Below are positions 30,002 to 38,743 of a DNA stretch of 64,000 bases, piece after piece. The DNA comes from Ewingella sp. CoE-038-23 (lineage in GTDB: Bacteria; Pseudomonadota; Gammaproteobacteria; Enterobacterales; Enterobacteriaceae). The first letter of the stretch is position 1; each line of letters begins with the position of its first letter. The notes below the pieces were generated by a model that saw nothing but the letters and a program-made list of their open reading frames with translations, was not told where the DNA came from and made no database searches. The translations under genes and the position numbers were made by a program. The stretch lies in assembly GCF_040419245.1 (NCBI RefSeq), contig NZ_JAZHOH010000004.1, positions 1 to 64,000 of the forward strand, written 5' to 3'.

Positions 30002-31086
30002 CGACGCTGATTCACGTTTTGGGATCTGATATCCCGCACCATAATCTTACCGTTTTGCGCTTCTTCAATGATGTGCTGGCGGAGCAATTGCCGCCGGAGC
30101 AGGTTCGACGCTTTATGGTGGCGGCCGCCGATAAATCAGCCTTTGGCGAGTTTACCCGGCTGAATATCGAGGTCTATCAGGATAAGAAAGCGCTGGCGCA
30201 GGCGGTGATTGCCCAAGCGCAGGCTAACCGTCAGCAGAAGTTCTTCCTGCACGGGCAGTTCAACCCGACGCTGTGGCTCGCATTGCTCAGTGGCAAGATT
30301 AAAGCGCGTCAGGCGTGTTGGCATATCTGGGGCGCGGATTTATACGAAGCCTCTGGCAGCCTGAAATTCCGCCTGTTCTATCTGCTGCGCCGTTTGGCTC
30401 AGGGGCGCATTGGCCGCGTGTTTGGCACTCGCGGCGACCTGAATCACTATCACCAGCGGCACCCGCGCGTGGCGTCATCACTGCTCTATTTCCCGACGCG
30501 CATGGACCCGGCGCTGACCCAGCCAGCCGAACAGCCTGCGCCGTCCGGGCCAATGACCGTGCTGGTGGGCAACTCCGGCGATCGCAGTAATCGCCACATT
30601 GAAGCACTGAACTCGCTGCATCAGCAGTTTGGCGCGGAGATTAAGGTGATTATCCCCATGGGCTATCCGGCGGATAATCAGCAATACATTGAACAGGTTA
30701 GAGCCGCCGCGCTGGGCTTATTCCCGGCAGAGAATGTTGAGTTACTGACCGACGCCATGCCCTTCGATGCCTATCTCAACCTGCTGCGTCGCTGCTCGCT
30801 GGGCTATTTCATTTTCGACCGCCAACAGGCGATTGGCACTCTTTGCCTGCTGATTCAGTTCGGCGTGCCTTTTGTGGTCAGCCGTAAAAACCCGTTCTGG
30901 CAGGATCTGGCGGAGCAACACCTGCCGGTGCTGTTTTACGGCGATACCTTGGATAGCGCGACAGTGGCCGAGGCCCGCCGCCAATTACTCAGCGCCGATC
31001 GGCAGAATATCGACTTCTTCAACCCGAACTACATTGCGGGCTGGCAGCAGGCAATCGAGCTGGTTACAGGCGGAGCGGCATCATGA
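29998..31086 (+). CDS. wecF: WecF, TDP-Fuc4NAc:lipid II Fuc4NAc transferase
   Basis: 362 aa (E. coli 359), GT56 family. It adds the third sugar, Fuc4NAc, to make lipid III(ECA). [21 protein letters not shown] at the N-terminus, [10 protein letters not shown], and [17 protein letters not shown] in the nucleotide-binding half are family blocks. Membrane-associated through basic surfaces, with no clear TM segment. 4-bp overlaps at both ends. Confidence 0.95.
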   Translation: MTTLIHVLGSDIPHHNLTVLRFFNDVLAEQLPPEQVRRFMVAAADKSAFGEFTRLNIEVYQDKKALAQAVIAQAQANRQQKFFLHGQFNPTLWLALLSGKIKARQACWHIWGADLYEASGSLKFRLFYLLRRLAQGRIGRVFGTRGDLNHYHQRHPRVASSLLYFPTRMDPALTQPAEQPAPSGPMTVLVGNSGDRSNRHIEALNSLHQQFGAEIKVIIPMGYPADNQQYIEQVRAAALGLFPAENVELLTDAMPFDAYLNLLRRCSLGYFIFDRQQAIGTLCLLIQFGVPFVVSRKNPFWQDLAEQHLPVLFYGDTLDSATVAEARRQLLSADRQNIDFFNPNYIAGWQQAIELVTGGAAS

Positions 31087-32465
31087 CGCTGACCCAGTTT
31101 GGCGGTCTGAGCCTGGTTTACGCGCTCTCTCTGATTTTTATTCTGACGCTGACATACAAAGAGTTTCGCCGCGTCAGATTTAACTTCAACGTCTTCTTCT
31201 CCATGCTTTATCTGCTGACATTCTATTTCGGCTTCCCGCTGACCTGCCTGTTGGTGTTTCGTTTTGATGTCAAAGTGGTGCCGGTCGAGAATCTGCTGCA
31301 AGCTATGCTGGCGGCCACCTGCTTCTACGGCATTTACTACGTCTGCTACAAAACGCGCCTCAGGGCGAAGTCTGACAAGCCCCGCGTGCCAATTTTCACC
31401 ATGAATCGGGTGGAAACCCACCTGACGTGGATGCTACTGGCGCTGGTGGCTATCGTGACGGTGTCTATCTTCTTCCTGCACAACGGTTTTCTGCTGTTTA
31501 AGCTTAAGTCTTACAGCCAGATCTTCTCCAGCGAAGTGTCGGGCGTGGCGTTAAAACGCTTCTTCTACTTCTTTATTCCCGCCATGCTGGTGGTCTATTT
31601 TCTGCGCCAAAACAGCCGCAGCTGGCTGTTCTTCTTGGTCAGCACCGTGGCTTTTGGGCTGCTCACCTATGTGATTGTTGGCGGCACGCGGGCCAACATT
31701 ATCATCGCCTTCGCCTTATTCTTGTTTATTGGTATTGTGCGCGGCTGGATTTCCCTGTGGATGCTGGCGACGGCGGGCGTGATGGCGGTGGTCGGCATGT
31801 TCTGGCTGGCGCTAAAACGCTATGGCATGAATGTGAATGGCCCCGAGGCGTTCTACACCTTCCTCTATCTGACTCGCGACACCTTCTCCCCTTGGGAAAA
31901 CCTCGGGCTGCTGCTGCAAAACTACGACAAAATCAGTTTTCAGGGGCTGGCGCCGATTGTGCGCGACTTTTACGTGTTTATCCCAAGCTGGCTGTGGCCG
32001 GAACGCCCGGCGGTGGTGCTGAACTCGGCCAACTACTTCACCTGGGACGTGCTGAATAACCACTCTGGTTTGGCGATTTCACCGACCCTAATTGGCTCGC
32101 TGGTGGTGATGGGCGGCGTGTGGTTTATCCCGCTCGGCGCGGTGGTGGTGGGGTTAATCATCAAATGGTTCGACTGGCTCTATGAGTTGGGCAAAGCCGA
32201 GACCAACCCCTATAAAGCCGCCATTTTGCAAAGCTTTTGTTTCGGCGCGGTATTCAATATGATCGTGCTGGCGCGCGAAGGGGTGGACTCTTTCTTCTCC
32301 CGCGTGGTGTTTTTCTGCATGATTTTTGGCTTGTGTCTGGTGGTCGCAAAATTACTCTACTGGATGTTTGATGCCATCGGGCTTATCCGCCCACGCCGCT
32401 TGCTTGACCATGCTTCAACTAAAGGGAACCCAACGACGCCCGCGTCGTCGCAGGAATATTCATGA
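31083..32465 (+). CDS. wzyE: WzyE, ECA polymerase
   Basis: 460 aa (E. coli 450). A polytopic protein of about 11-12 helices with a large periplasmic loop (about 245-330: [14 protein letters not shown] and [24 protein letters not shown]). It polymerises trisaccharide repeats in the periplasm with WzzE. ATGA overlaps with wecF and wecG show tight translational coupling. The C-terminal cytoplasmic tail differs from E. coli and is slightly longer. Confidence 0.95.
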   Translation: MTLTQFGGLSLVYALSLIFILTLTYKEFRRVRFNFNVFFSMLYLLTFYFGFPLTCLLVFRFDVKVVPVENLLQAMLAATCFYGIYYVCYKTRLRAKSDKPRVPIFTMNRVETHLTWMLLALVAIVTVSIFFLHNGFLLFKLKSYSQIFSSEVSGVALKRFFYFFIPAMLVVYFLRQNSRSWLFFLVSTVAFGLLTYVIVGGTRANIIIAFALFLFIGIVRGWISLWMLATAGVMAVVGMFWLALKRYGMNVNGPEAFYTFLYLTRDTFSPWENLGLLLQNYDKISFQGLAPIVRDFYVFIPSWLWPERPAVVLNSANYFTWDVLNNHSGLAISPTLIGSLVVMGGVWFIPLGAVVVGLIIKWFDWLYELGKAETNPYKAAILQSFCFGAVFNMIVLAREGVDSFFSRVVFFCMIFGLCLVVAKLLYWMFDAIGLIRPRRLLDHASTKGNPTTPASSQEYS

Positions 32466-33202
32466 TTTCAAATAACAACATCCCAACGTATTCCATTCGC
32501 GGCATAAATTTATGCGGCTTTTACGATATGGACCACTTTATCAATTACCTGTTCGACGGTCCGCAGCTGAAAACTGGCTCTCTGGTGGCGATTAACGCCG
32601 AAAAAGTGCTGACCATGGAAAGCCGCCCCGACATCGCCGAGCTGATTAATCAGGCGGATTACAAATATGCCGATGGCGTCAGCATTGTGCGTTCTATTCG
32701 TCGGAAATACCCTGCAGCCAAGGTTTCGCGTATCGCAGGAGCCGACCTGTGGGAAGGCTTAATGCAGCGCGCCGGGCAGGAGGGGACGCCGGTATTTTTG
32801 ATTGGCGGCAAGCCCGAGGTGCTGGAGCAGACCAAAGCCAAGCTGCGGGCGCAGTGGAACGTCAACATTGTTGGCAGTCAGGATGGATATTTTACGCCGC
32901 AGCAGCGCGAATCGCTGTTGGAACAGGTGAAAGCGTTACAGCCGGCAATTGTCACCGTGGCGATGGGGTCGCCAAAGCAAGAGATCTTGATGCGCGACTG
33001 CCAGCTTGTTCACCCTCAGGCCTTATATATGGGGATTGGCGGCACTTACGATGTGTTCACCGGCCATGTGAAGCGCGCGCCGAAAGTCTGGCAAAAGCTC
33101 GGCCTTGAGTGGCTGTATCGCCTGATTCGCCAGCCAAGCCGACTGGGCCGCCAATTAAAACTGCTCAAATATCTGCGCTACCACTACACCAACCAGCTCT
33201 AA
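32462..33202 (+). CDS. wecG: WecG, UDP-ManNAcA:lipid I ManNAcA transferase
   Basis: 246 aa as in E. coli, WecG/TagA/CpsF family (GT26). It adds ManNAcA to lipid I to give lipid II(ECA). Family hallmarks: [10 protein letters not shown] near the N-terminus, [29 protein letters not shown], and [12 protein letters not shown]-terminal amphipathic basic segment ([17 protein letters not shown]) probably holds it at the membrane. Last ECA gene, followed by a weak terminator. Confidence 0.96.
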   Translation: MISNNNIPTYSIRGINLCGFYDMDHFINYLFDGPQLKTGSLVAINAEKVLTMESRPDIAELINQADYKYADGVSIVRSIRRKYPAAKVSRIAGADLWEGLMQRAGQEGTPVFLIGGKPEVLEQTKAKLRAQWNVNIVGSQDGYFTPQQRESLLEQVKALQPAIVTVAMGSPKQEILMRDCQLVHPQALYMGIGGTYDVFTGHVKRAPKVWQKLGLEWLYRLIRQPSRLGRQLKLLKYLRYHYTNQL

Positions 33203-33205
33203 TTC

Positions 33206-33227
33206 CCGCTTTGCGTCGCGGTTTTTT
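33206..33227 (+). terminator. Possible weak terminator of the ECA operon
   Basis: CCGC (33206-33209) can pair with GCGG (33218-33221) across an 8-base loop, followed by six T. The short stem makes it a modest candidate 4 nt after wecG. Confidence 0.4.
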
Positions 33228-33419
33228 CACTATCGCGGCGCGCCACCTCTCGTTTTTCCTGCCCATTTGCCGATTATTGCAGCGCCCGTTGTCAACCGAG
33301 GCGCAGCTTCTCAATTCGTGGTTTGCAACTGATCACAAAATGCGAAACCATACTGCCCGTTTTAACTCCCGAGCGGGAAAAGCAGACTATAAAAATAACA
33401 TTCCGGGCAATCCGGAAGG

Positions 33420-33432
33420 CAAACACAATAAC
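33420..33432 (+). promoter_or_regulatory. Candidate GcvB sRNA target site upstream of yifK
   Basis: A CA-rich run AAACACAATAAC sits about 18-30 nt before the yifK start, in the 5' UTR. GcvB uses a G/U-rich R1 segment to pair with such C/A-rich leaders, and yifK is a reported GcvB target in Salmonella. The pairing itself is inference. Confidence 0.4.
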
Positions 33433-33449
33433 GATATCATTGAGGATTT

Positions 33450-34844
33450 ATGGCAAGTAACGAGGAAAAAGGTGGTCTACACCGAGGGCTAGAAGCCCGT
33501 CATATAGAGCTGATTGCCCTGGGCGGGACGATCGGCGTGGGTCTGTTTATGGGGGCGGCGAGTACGCTGAAATGGGCAGGACCTTCGGTTTTACTGGCTT
33601 ATATTCTGGCCGGGGTGTTCGTCTTCTTCATCATGCGCGCGATGGGCGAAATGCTGCATCTCGAGCCGGTCGCCGGTTCCTTTGCAGTTTATGCGCACAA
33701 GTATCTCGGGCCTTACTATGGCTATCTGACCGCGTGGAGCTACTGGTTCATGTGGATAGCGGTGGGCATCTCTGAAATCACGGCCATTGGCGTTTATGCG
33801 CAATATTGGTTCCCAGACTTACCCCAGTGGATACCGGCGATTGCCGCCGTGGCTATCGTCGCTGCGGCCAATCTGGCGGCGGTTAAGCTCTACGGCGAGT
33901 TTGAGTTCTGGTTCGCGCTGATCAAAATCACCACCATTATTGTGATGATCGTGGTGGGGCTGGCGGTGATTTTCTTTGGCTTCGGCAACCATGGCCAGCC
34001 CATTGGCTTTGGCAACCTGACGGCGCACGGCGGTTTCTTTGCCGGCGGCTGGAAAGGCTTCCTGTTCGCCCTGTGTATCGTGGTGGCGTCCTATCAGGGT
34101 GTCGAGCTAGTGGGTATCACTGCCGGTGAGGCCAAGAACCCGCAGGTGACGCTAAAGCGCGCCATCAATAACATCCTGTGGCGTATTCTGATTTTTTACG
34201 TCGGCGCAATCTTCGTCATCATCACTATCTTCCCGTGGAATGAGATGGGCACCCACGGTAGCCCGTTTGTGCTGACCTTCGCCAAAATCGGTATCACGGC
34301 GGCGGCGGGGATTATTAACTTTGTGGTGCTGACGGCGGCGCTGTCGGGCTGTAACAGCGGGATGTACAGCTGCGGGCGCATGCTCTACGCGCTGTCGAAG
34401 AATCGTCAGGTTCCGGCGTTTCTGGGGAAAGTGTCGAAAAGCGGCGTGCCGGTGCATGGCATCACAGTGTCTATCGCGGTGCTGGTGGTAGGGTCATGCC
34501 TGAATTACGTCATTCCCAACCCCGAGAAAGTGTTTGTGTATGTCTACAGCGCCAGCGTGCTGCCGGGCATGGTGCCGTGGTTCGTGGTATTGGTCAGCCA
34601 GCTGCGTTTTCGCGAGGCGCACAAAGAGAAGCTGAAAGACCATCCGTTTAAATCGATACTGTTCCCTTACGTCAACTATCTGACGCTGGCATTTTTGGCC
34701 TGCGTGCTGGTCGGAATGGCGATAAACCCCGATACGCGGGTATCTTTGCTGGTAGGCGGTATTTTCATCGCGGCGATCAGCTTGATATACTTCGGGCTGG
34801 GGATGCACAAGCGAGCATCTCTACCGGCAGAAAGCCTAAAATAA
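33450..34844 (+). CDS. yifK: YifK (ThrP), amino-acid:H+ permease
   Basis: 464 aa (E. coli 461), amino-acid/polyamine/organocation superfamily, AAT family, 12 helices. [22 protein letters not shown] at the start of TM1 is the unwound substrate-binding segment, and [18 protein letters not shown] is a family signature. In E. coli it carries threonine and serine. GAGG 5-8 nt upstream supports the ATG. The 247-bp gap after wecG implies its own promoter. Confidence 0.95.
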   Translation: MASNEEKGGLHRGLEARHIELIALGGTIGVGLFMGAASTLKWAGPSVLLAYILAGVFVFFIMRAMGEMLHLEPVAGSFAVYAHKYLGPYYGYLTAWSYWFMWIAVGISEITAIGVYAQYWFPDLPQWIPAIAAVAIVAAANLAAVKLYGEFEFWFALIKITTIIVMIVVGLAVIFFGFGNHGQPIGFGNLTAHGGFFAGGWKGFLFALCIVVASYQGVELVGITAGEAKNPQVTLKRAINNILWRILIFYVGAIFVIITIFPWNEMGTHGSPFVLTFAKIGITAAAGIINFVVLTAALSGCNSGMYSCGRMLYALSKNRQVPAFLGKVSKSGVPVHGITVSIAVLVVGSCLNYVIPNPEKVFVYVYSASVLPGMVPWFVVLVSQLRFREAHKEKLKDHPFKSILFPYVNYLTLAFLACVLVGMAINPDTRVSLLVGGIFIAAISLIYFGLGMHKRASLPAESLK

Positions 34845-34937
34845 CGTCGTAAGTCATGGGTGGGGAAGGTAAGACGCCTACTTTTAATGCGTATTGGACA
34901 AAGAGCAATCAAACGCAACTTTTCCAATAAAAAGCAC

Positions 34938-34966
34938 TAGACAGGGTGGCATTAAAACCGTAGTAT
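34938..34966 (+). promoter_or_regulatory. Promoter of the argX-hisR-leuT-proM tRNA operon
   Basis: TAGACA (34938-34943), 17-bp spacer, TAGTAT (34961-34966), then a C-rich discriminator (CCCCACCC) before the likely start near 34974. GC-rich discriminators are typical of ppGpp/DksA-repressed stable-RNA promoters. The tRNA-Arg begins 21 nt after the -10 box. Confidence 0.72.
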
Positions 34967-34987
34967 CCCCACCCGCAACGGCGCTAA

Positions 34988-35064
<77 letters not shown>

Positions 35065-35134
35065 TTAAGTTTGCGCTAGAGTTGCGGTGGTACTGTTTGA
35101 TGTTGAACAGTTCACGTGTGGAAGAGTTTGAAAT

Positions 35135-35211
35135 GGTGGCTATAGCTCAGTTGGTAGAGCCCTGGATTGTGATTCCAGTTGTCGTGGGTTCGAGTCCCAT
35201 TAGCCACCCCA
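35135..35211 (+). tRNA. hisR: tRNA-His (anticodon GTG)
   Basis: 77 nt including the extra 5' G (position -1, 35135) needed by HisRS; anticodon GTG at 35169-35171; encoded CCA. Confidence 0.98.
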
Positions 35212-35242
35212 AATTTTTTAAATGATTTTGTGAATGTGACAT

Positions 35243-35328
35243 GCGATGGTGGCGGAATTGGTAGACGCGCTAGCTTCAGGTGTTAGTGTCCTTAGGATGT
35301 GAGGGTTCGAGTCCCTCCCTTCGCACCA
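35243..35328 (+). tRNA. leuT: tRNA-Leu (anticodon CAG)
   Basis: 86 nt class II tRNA with a 14-nt variable arm (TGTCC-TTA-GGATGT) and anticodon CAG at 35277-35279. Acceptor GCGATGG/CCTTCGC contains a U5-U68 mismatch; E. coli leuT has a mismatch (A-C) at the same pair. CCA is encoded. Confidence 0.97.
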
Positions 35329-35387
35329 CACACAAAACGCATTTAAATGATGCTGTTAGCATTAAAAAGTAGTAAGATGCACGACAT

Positions 35388-35464
35388 CGGCGAGTAGCGC
35401 AGCTTGGTAGCGCAACTGGTTTGGGACCAGTGGGTCGGAGGTTCGAATCCTCTCTCGCCGACCA
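35388..35464 (+). tRNA. proM: tRNA-Pro (anticodon TGG)
   Basis: 77 nt, anticodon TGG at 35422-35424, acceptor CGGCGAG/CTCGCCG, encoded CCA. Last tRNA of the operon. Its final 19 nt are repeated 164 bp downstream. Confidence 0.98.
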
Positions 35465-35472
35465 CATTTAAG

Positions 35473-35501
35473 AAACCTGCTTTCATAAGCAGGTTTTTTT
35501 T
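35473..35501 (+). terminator. Terminator after proM (copy 1)
   Basis: AAACCTGCTT-tcat-AAGCAGGTTT followed by further T residues to 35501. It ends the tRNA operon 8 nt after the tRNA-Pro CCA. Confidence 0.92.
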
Positions 35502-35524
35502 CGTCTAAAGTTTATGAGGATGAG

Positions 35525-35605
35525 AACCTCCGAAGGAGGTTTGAGCCGAGCGCAGCGAGACCACGTTGCTTTAGCAACGGCCCGCAGGGCAAGCATCGCA
35601 GATGC
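35525..35605 (+). other. Row of four short perfect hairpins between the proM tail repeats
   Basis: AACCTCC-GAA-GGAGGTT (35525-35541), CGTTGC-TTTA-GCAACG (35564-35579), GCCC-GCA-GGGC (35580-35590) and GCATC-GCA-GATGC (35593-35605). All are perfect stems with 3-4 base loops, two of them GCA. No start codon or promoter marks a gene here. The bases between stems (GAGCCGAGCGCAGCGAGACC) are purine-rich. Confidence 0.75.
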
Positions 35606-35636
35606 GCGTAATCCTCTCTCGCCGACCAATTCGAAG

Positions 35637-35665
35637 AAACCTGCTTTTTAAAGCAGGTTTTTTTT
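35637..35665 (+). terminator. Terminator copy 2 after the proM tail repeat
   Basis: AAACCTGCTTT-tt-AAAGCAGGTTT plus T-run to 35665. The loop has changed relative to copy 1 while stem pairing is kept, suggesting it is maintained as a terminator. Confidence 0.88.
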
Positions 35666-35700
35666 CGTCTGGAGTTTATCAATTCCCTCTTTCCAACTCT

Positions 35701-35813
35701 TGTCTCCCTTCAGCAACATCCATACCTATGCTTGTCGCTATCCGGTGACACTTAATTCATTGAAATTTATGGTCTTATAGAGCACTTGAGAAGGGTGTCG
35801 TTTGCCAGCAACA
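35701..35813 (+). promoter_or_regulatory. Three GlrR-type enhancer sites upstream of glmZ
   Basis: TGTC-N10-AACA at 35701-35718, TGTC-N10-GACA at 35733-35750 (exact match to the GlrR/QseF half-site pair), and TGTC-N10-AACA at 35796-35813. They lie 167-279 bp before the glmZ start, the usual range for a sigma-54 enhancer-binding protein. GlrR of the GlrK/GlrR system is the expected binder from work on glmY/glmZ. The interval 35814-35952 is A+T-rich; AATCAAAATGATA at 35901-35913 is a possible IHF site. Confidence 0.72.
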
Positions 35814-35952
35814 CTTATTTCATTTAAGTCGGGGATTGGCTTAGGGGGAGGTTCAGCGCGCAAAGGCGTGAGAAAATTTATCTCTTATAAATTCATCTAA
35901 AATCAAAATGATAAATATTTATTGAGTCAATTGGAGATGATTTTTAGAATTG

Positions 35953-35968
35953 TGGCACGCAATCTGCA
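35953..35968 (+). promoter_or_regulatory. Sigma-54 promoter of glmZ
   Basis: TGGCACGCAATCTGCA has the -24 GG (35954-35955) and -12 GC (35966-35967) at the exact 10-bp spacing and one mismatch to the consensus TGGCACGNNNNTTGCA. It lies 12 nt before the 5' end predicted from the E. coli GlmZ sequence. Confidence 0.88.
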
Positions 35969-35979
35969 ATAATTACTGC

Positions 35980-36193
35980 GTAGATGCTCATTCCACCTCC
36001 TATGTTTGCCTTAGGGCTTCATAAAACTGGGAATGACGCAGAGCCACTTTATAGTGCCTATTGTCTATCTGACCGATAAGCGCCTCTCATCAGGCATTTA
36101 TCAACCAGCAGGCAAATCGTTGAGTGAGGCACTCCCCTGTTGTCTTAGACCTGATTGTTTTATGCACTTGCCTATCGGCAAGTGTTTTTTTTT
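35980..36193 (+). ncRNA. glmZ: GlmZ small RNA
   Basis: About 210 nt, starting GTAGATGCTCATTCCA and continuing with long blocks shared with E. coli GlmZ (GGAATGACGCAGAGCC; GTTGAGTGAGGCAC; TTAGACCTGATTGTTTTA). It ends at a strong terminator: GCACTTGCC-TATC-GGCAAGTG (36164-36184) with nine T. With Hfq, GlmZ pairs to the glmS leader and activates glucosamine-6-phosphate synthase; RapZ and RNase E cleave it within the TTAGACCTG-side region when glucosamine-6-P is ample. The position before hemY is the same as in E. coli. The terminator loop and stem sequence differ from E. coli. Confidence 0.93.
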
Positions 36194-36197
36194 GCCT

Positions 36198-36272
36198 AAA
36201 TACCCGTCATCCTTGAAGCCGCAGAGGCGTTGGCTGCACTCCCTTACCCGAATCACTGGTAACTCGTATCTT
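36198..36272. repeat. Half ERIC element
   Basis: TAAATACCCGTCATCCTTGA onward matches one arm of the ERIC palindrome up to the core (TTACCCGAATCACTGGTAA) and then stops abruptly; the second arm is missing. It lies between the glmZ terminator and the hemY terminator. Confidence 0.7.
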
Positions 36273-36285
36273 ATTGACAGAAATA

Positions 36286-36310
36286 AAAAAGGCCCCCGAA
36301 GGAGCCTTTC
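36286..36310 (-). terminator. Terminator of the hemCDXY operon
   Basis: On the minus strand GGCTCC-TTCG-GGGGCC (one G-U) followed by six T. UUCG tetraloop. It lies 30 nt after the hemY stop. Confidence 0.88.
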
Positions 36311-36339
36311 TGCAATAAGTATTTCTAGCCGCTCGAAGC

Positions 36340-37536
36340 TTACTGCTCTTGCGAGTTGTTCAGTGTCAGCATCAAGCCTTTGTGGCGCATTTCTGCGGCC
36401 TCTGCCGGTTTGTGGAGCTTATCCAGCGCGTCGGCCAGCCATGCGTAGTCGTAGGCGTCCGGGCGCTGTTTGAGTGCTTCACGGAAGGAGTCCGCCGCCT
36501 GCGCCCACTCGCCGTGTTTCATCAACAGCTGCCCCAGCGTGCTGCTCAGCAGCGCGGTTGAGCCATTTTGCTTGATGATTTGACGCAGCGCCTTCTCCAG
36601 CTGTTCAGGATTACCTGAACGCAGTTTTGGCATCATGGCGACCAGACGTTCATCATATTGGCGCTTTATGCCGTCCAGAATCACTTCCTGCGCTAAGTCC
36701 TGATCGTTGCATTCAATCAGATGCGCCGCCATGGCGACCTGCAAGGCCACTTCATGGCGAGTTTTGCGGCTCTGGTCTTTCCACCAACGTTTCAGTCCGT
36801 CGCTGCCTTCCTCGGCCATGATTTGATTCATCAAGCCGATATAGGCTTGTTCTTGCAGCACGCGCAGCTCTTCATCGTCATGCACGCCCGTTTTTGCCAT
36901 AGACGGCAAAATCTCCAGCAATGAGGCATAAGCCCCGGTGCGCAGATAGGCCTGCTCGGCCAGACGCAGGATTTCCGGATGGCGCGGAGACTGACCAATC
37001 AGACGATCCACGCCGTGGCGCGCCGCGTGGATCTCTCCCTGCGCCAGCTGAATACGCACGCGGGTGATATCCACCGGCATCTGGTCGATATCGGCGAGTT
37101 CGGCGGCGCGTTCCAGATACTGATTGGTGCGAATGTCATCACCGCGCTGCTGCGCCGCTTCCGCCGCCAGAAGGTAGTTCACTACCGGCTGATCGGCGTG
37201 GTCAGCATTGCGCGCCAACAGTTTTTCCATCTGACGATGGTCGCCTTCCGCCAGTTTTAACATGGCAGCCTGCGTCTGTTTACGCGCCTTAGTGCTTTTA
37301 CGCCCGGCGAACCAGCCGCGAGTGCGTGCGCCGGTGCGGAACACGCGGCGCAGGATCCATTCAATGAAGAACAGAACCAGCATCAGCACCACGAACATGA
37401 TAACCAAGCCGGTAACGCTGGTTTCAACGTTGTAGTTGTCGGTTTGGATCAACACATAACCCTGATGCCCAGCGAGCATCGGGCCGACCACAATCCCGGC
37501 GATGATAATCAGGAATAACACTAAGACCTTTAGCAT
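36340..37536 (-). CDS. hemY: HemY, inner-membrane TPR protein of the hem operon
   Basis: 398 aa as in E. coli. Two N-terminal helices (about 1-22 and 42-62) form a hairpin in the inner membrane. The rest is helical TPR-like repeats (about 100-385; for example LGQLLMKHGEWAQAADSFREAL). A role in a late, poorly defined step of haem synthesis or its organisation is proposed from operon context; it is not the protoporphyrinogen oxidase of that name in Bacillus. 3 nt after hemX. Confidence 0.93.
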   Translation of the reverse strand: MLKVLVLFLIIIAGIVVGPMLAGHQGYVLIQTDNYNVETSVTGLVIMFVVLMLVLFFIEWILRRVFRTGARTRGWFAGRKSTKARKQTQAAMLKLAEGDHRQMEKLLARNADHADQPVVNYLLAAEAAQQRGDDIRTNQYLERAAELADIDQMPVDITRVRIQLAQGEIHAARHGVDRLIGQSPRHPEILRLAEQAYLRTGAYASLLEILPSMAKTGVHDDEELRVLQEQAYIGLMNQIMAEEGSDGLKRWWKDQSRKTRHEVALQVAMAAHLIECNDQDLAQEVILDGIKRQYDERLVAMMPKLRSGNPEQLEKALRQIIKQNGSTALLSSTLGQLLMKHGEWAQAADSFREALKQRPDAYDYAWLADALDKLHKPAEAAEMRHKGLMLTLNNSQEQ

Positions 37537-37539
37537 GCG

Positions 37540-38721
37540 TTATTCCCCCTGAGTAGAGGCTGCGGGCTGCTGAAGCAGATTACGCACCCGGGTTTGCATC
37601 AGTTTTTCCAGCATCGGCTGGCTTTTCAGCTGGTCCGGGACGTCCATCGAAATAGACTGCTGGCTCAGGTTGTCCACATCTTCAAGGAAAGCTTTGGTTG
37701 CCGGGTCGCTGGTATCAAAGTAGGCGCGAACCCAGGTGGAAACGGATTCAAGCGACTGTTTGTAGATCTCATCCTGATGGCGCGGCACGGCCTGGGCGGC
37801 AATCAGCAGCTTGGAGCGGATATTCTCGCGCAGATAGACATCTTGATTCGGTGCCAGCAGAGGCTCTGCGCTGCTATCGCGGCGGCGAATGGTGATGAAA
37901 TCTGACATAAAGTTATGCCAGCTCTTGGTGAGGTTCTGACGCCATTCGCTGAGGGAGCTGGACAGGCTGGTGCCGTCGTCATCCATCGGCGCTTCATCGC
38001 TGTCGTTGTCGGCCAGACGCAGGTTATCTACCTGATTCGTCAGCTGATTAGTCTTTAGAATGATGCCGTCGAAGTCGACCTGTGTGACCGCCGACAGGCT
38101 CGACACATCCTCATTCAGCGCGCGACGCACCTCAATCAGGCTTGGGTCATTCATGTCGGCCAGACTGGCGTCGGCGCTTTTCAGCAGCGCGGCGGCGGTG
38201 GTGACGTCTTGGTCGCTCCACAGCTTACGGCCGGCCAGCTTCACCAGGAAGTCGGCCTGAGCCAGCAGCCAGGTTTTGGCATCGCTGCCGGAAATGCTGG
38301 CGACTTTATCCTGCAACTCGTTCAACTGGCGGCTGAAAGAGGCTTGCTGACGCTCGCTGGTCTGCTGCGATTTGTCCTGTTGACTGAGCAGGTCGGCAAT
38401 TTGCTGCTTGTCCTGCTGCTGGGTTTTCTGCAAGGCAATAAGTTGGTCTTGTAACTCATCAACTGCCGCCGTTTGCTTCAGTCCCTGAGTGTGTCCGTGA
38501 TAGTAAAGACCCGCCCCTAAGGCAATCACCAATACGATGGCGATAGCACCCAGAACTGGCGCAGTGCGTTGTTTTTTACGCAAAGCATTCAGTTGCTCAT
38601 TTTGCTGATCTAACTGAATATCTTGTGGTTTTTCACGGCGATCAACATCTGGCTGTTGGGGGCTCTCAGCCGCAGGGGTGATCATGTCATCCTGTGCGGA
38701 AGGATTTTTTTGTTCCGTCAT
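37540..38721 (-). CDS. hemX: HemX, uroporphyrinogen operon membrane protein
   Basis: 393 aa as in E. coli. One TM segment (about 36-56, [19 protein letters not shown]) after a hydrophilic acidic N-terminus. A Gln-rich coiled coil follows (about 65-125, with repeats of [17 protein letters not shown] type), then a periplasmic helical domain. Once thought to be a methyltransferase, but the sequence shows no SAM motif. Function unsettled; it partners HemY in membrane. Confidence 0.92.
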   Translation of the reverse strand: MTEQKNPSAQDDMITPAAESPQQPDVDRREKPQDIQLDQQNEQLNALRKKQRTAPVLGAIAIVLVIALGAGLYYHGHTQGLKQTAAVDELQDQLIALQKTQQQDKQQIADLLSQQDKSQQTSERQQASFSRQLNELQDKVASISGSDAKTWLLAQADFLVKLAGRKLWSDQDVTTAAALLKSADASLADMNDPSLIEVRRALNEDVSSLSAVTQVDFDGIILKTNQLTNQVDNLRLADNDSDEAPMDDDGTSLSSSLSEWRQNLTKSWHNFMSDFITIRRRDSSAEPLLAPNQDVYLRENIRSKLLIAAQAVPRHQDEIYKQSLESVSTWVRAYFDTSDPATKAFLEDVDNLSQQSISMDVPDQLKSQPMLEKLMQTRVRNLLQQPAASTQGE

Positions 38722-38743
38722 CTTGGCACATCCCTTAGTCAGG

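Larger units (their letters stand above)
35446..35679 (+). repeat. Tandem duplication of the tRNA-Pro 3' tail plus terminator
   Basis: A 70-bp segment (35446-35515: last 19 nt of tRNA-Pro, spacer, terminator, trailing bases) recurs at 35610-35679, 61 of 70 bases identical with no gaps; the 19 tRNA bases are exact. The period is 164 bp. The second copy ends in a complete CCA but has no tRNA body. The arrangement resembles the repeats after E. coli tyrT, which also carry 19 bp of the tRNA 3' end. Confidence 0.85.

Noticed and set aside
36033..36473. 146-codon plus-strand ORF over glmZ and the end of hemY
   Set aside because: It reads through the glmZ RNA, its terminator and a terminator of the opposite operon; sequence conservation there is that of the sRNA, not of a protein.
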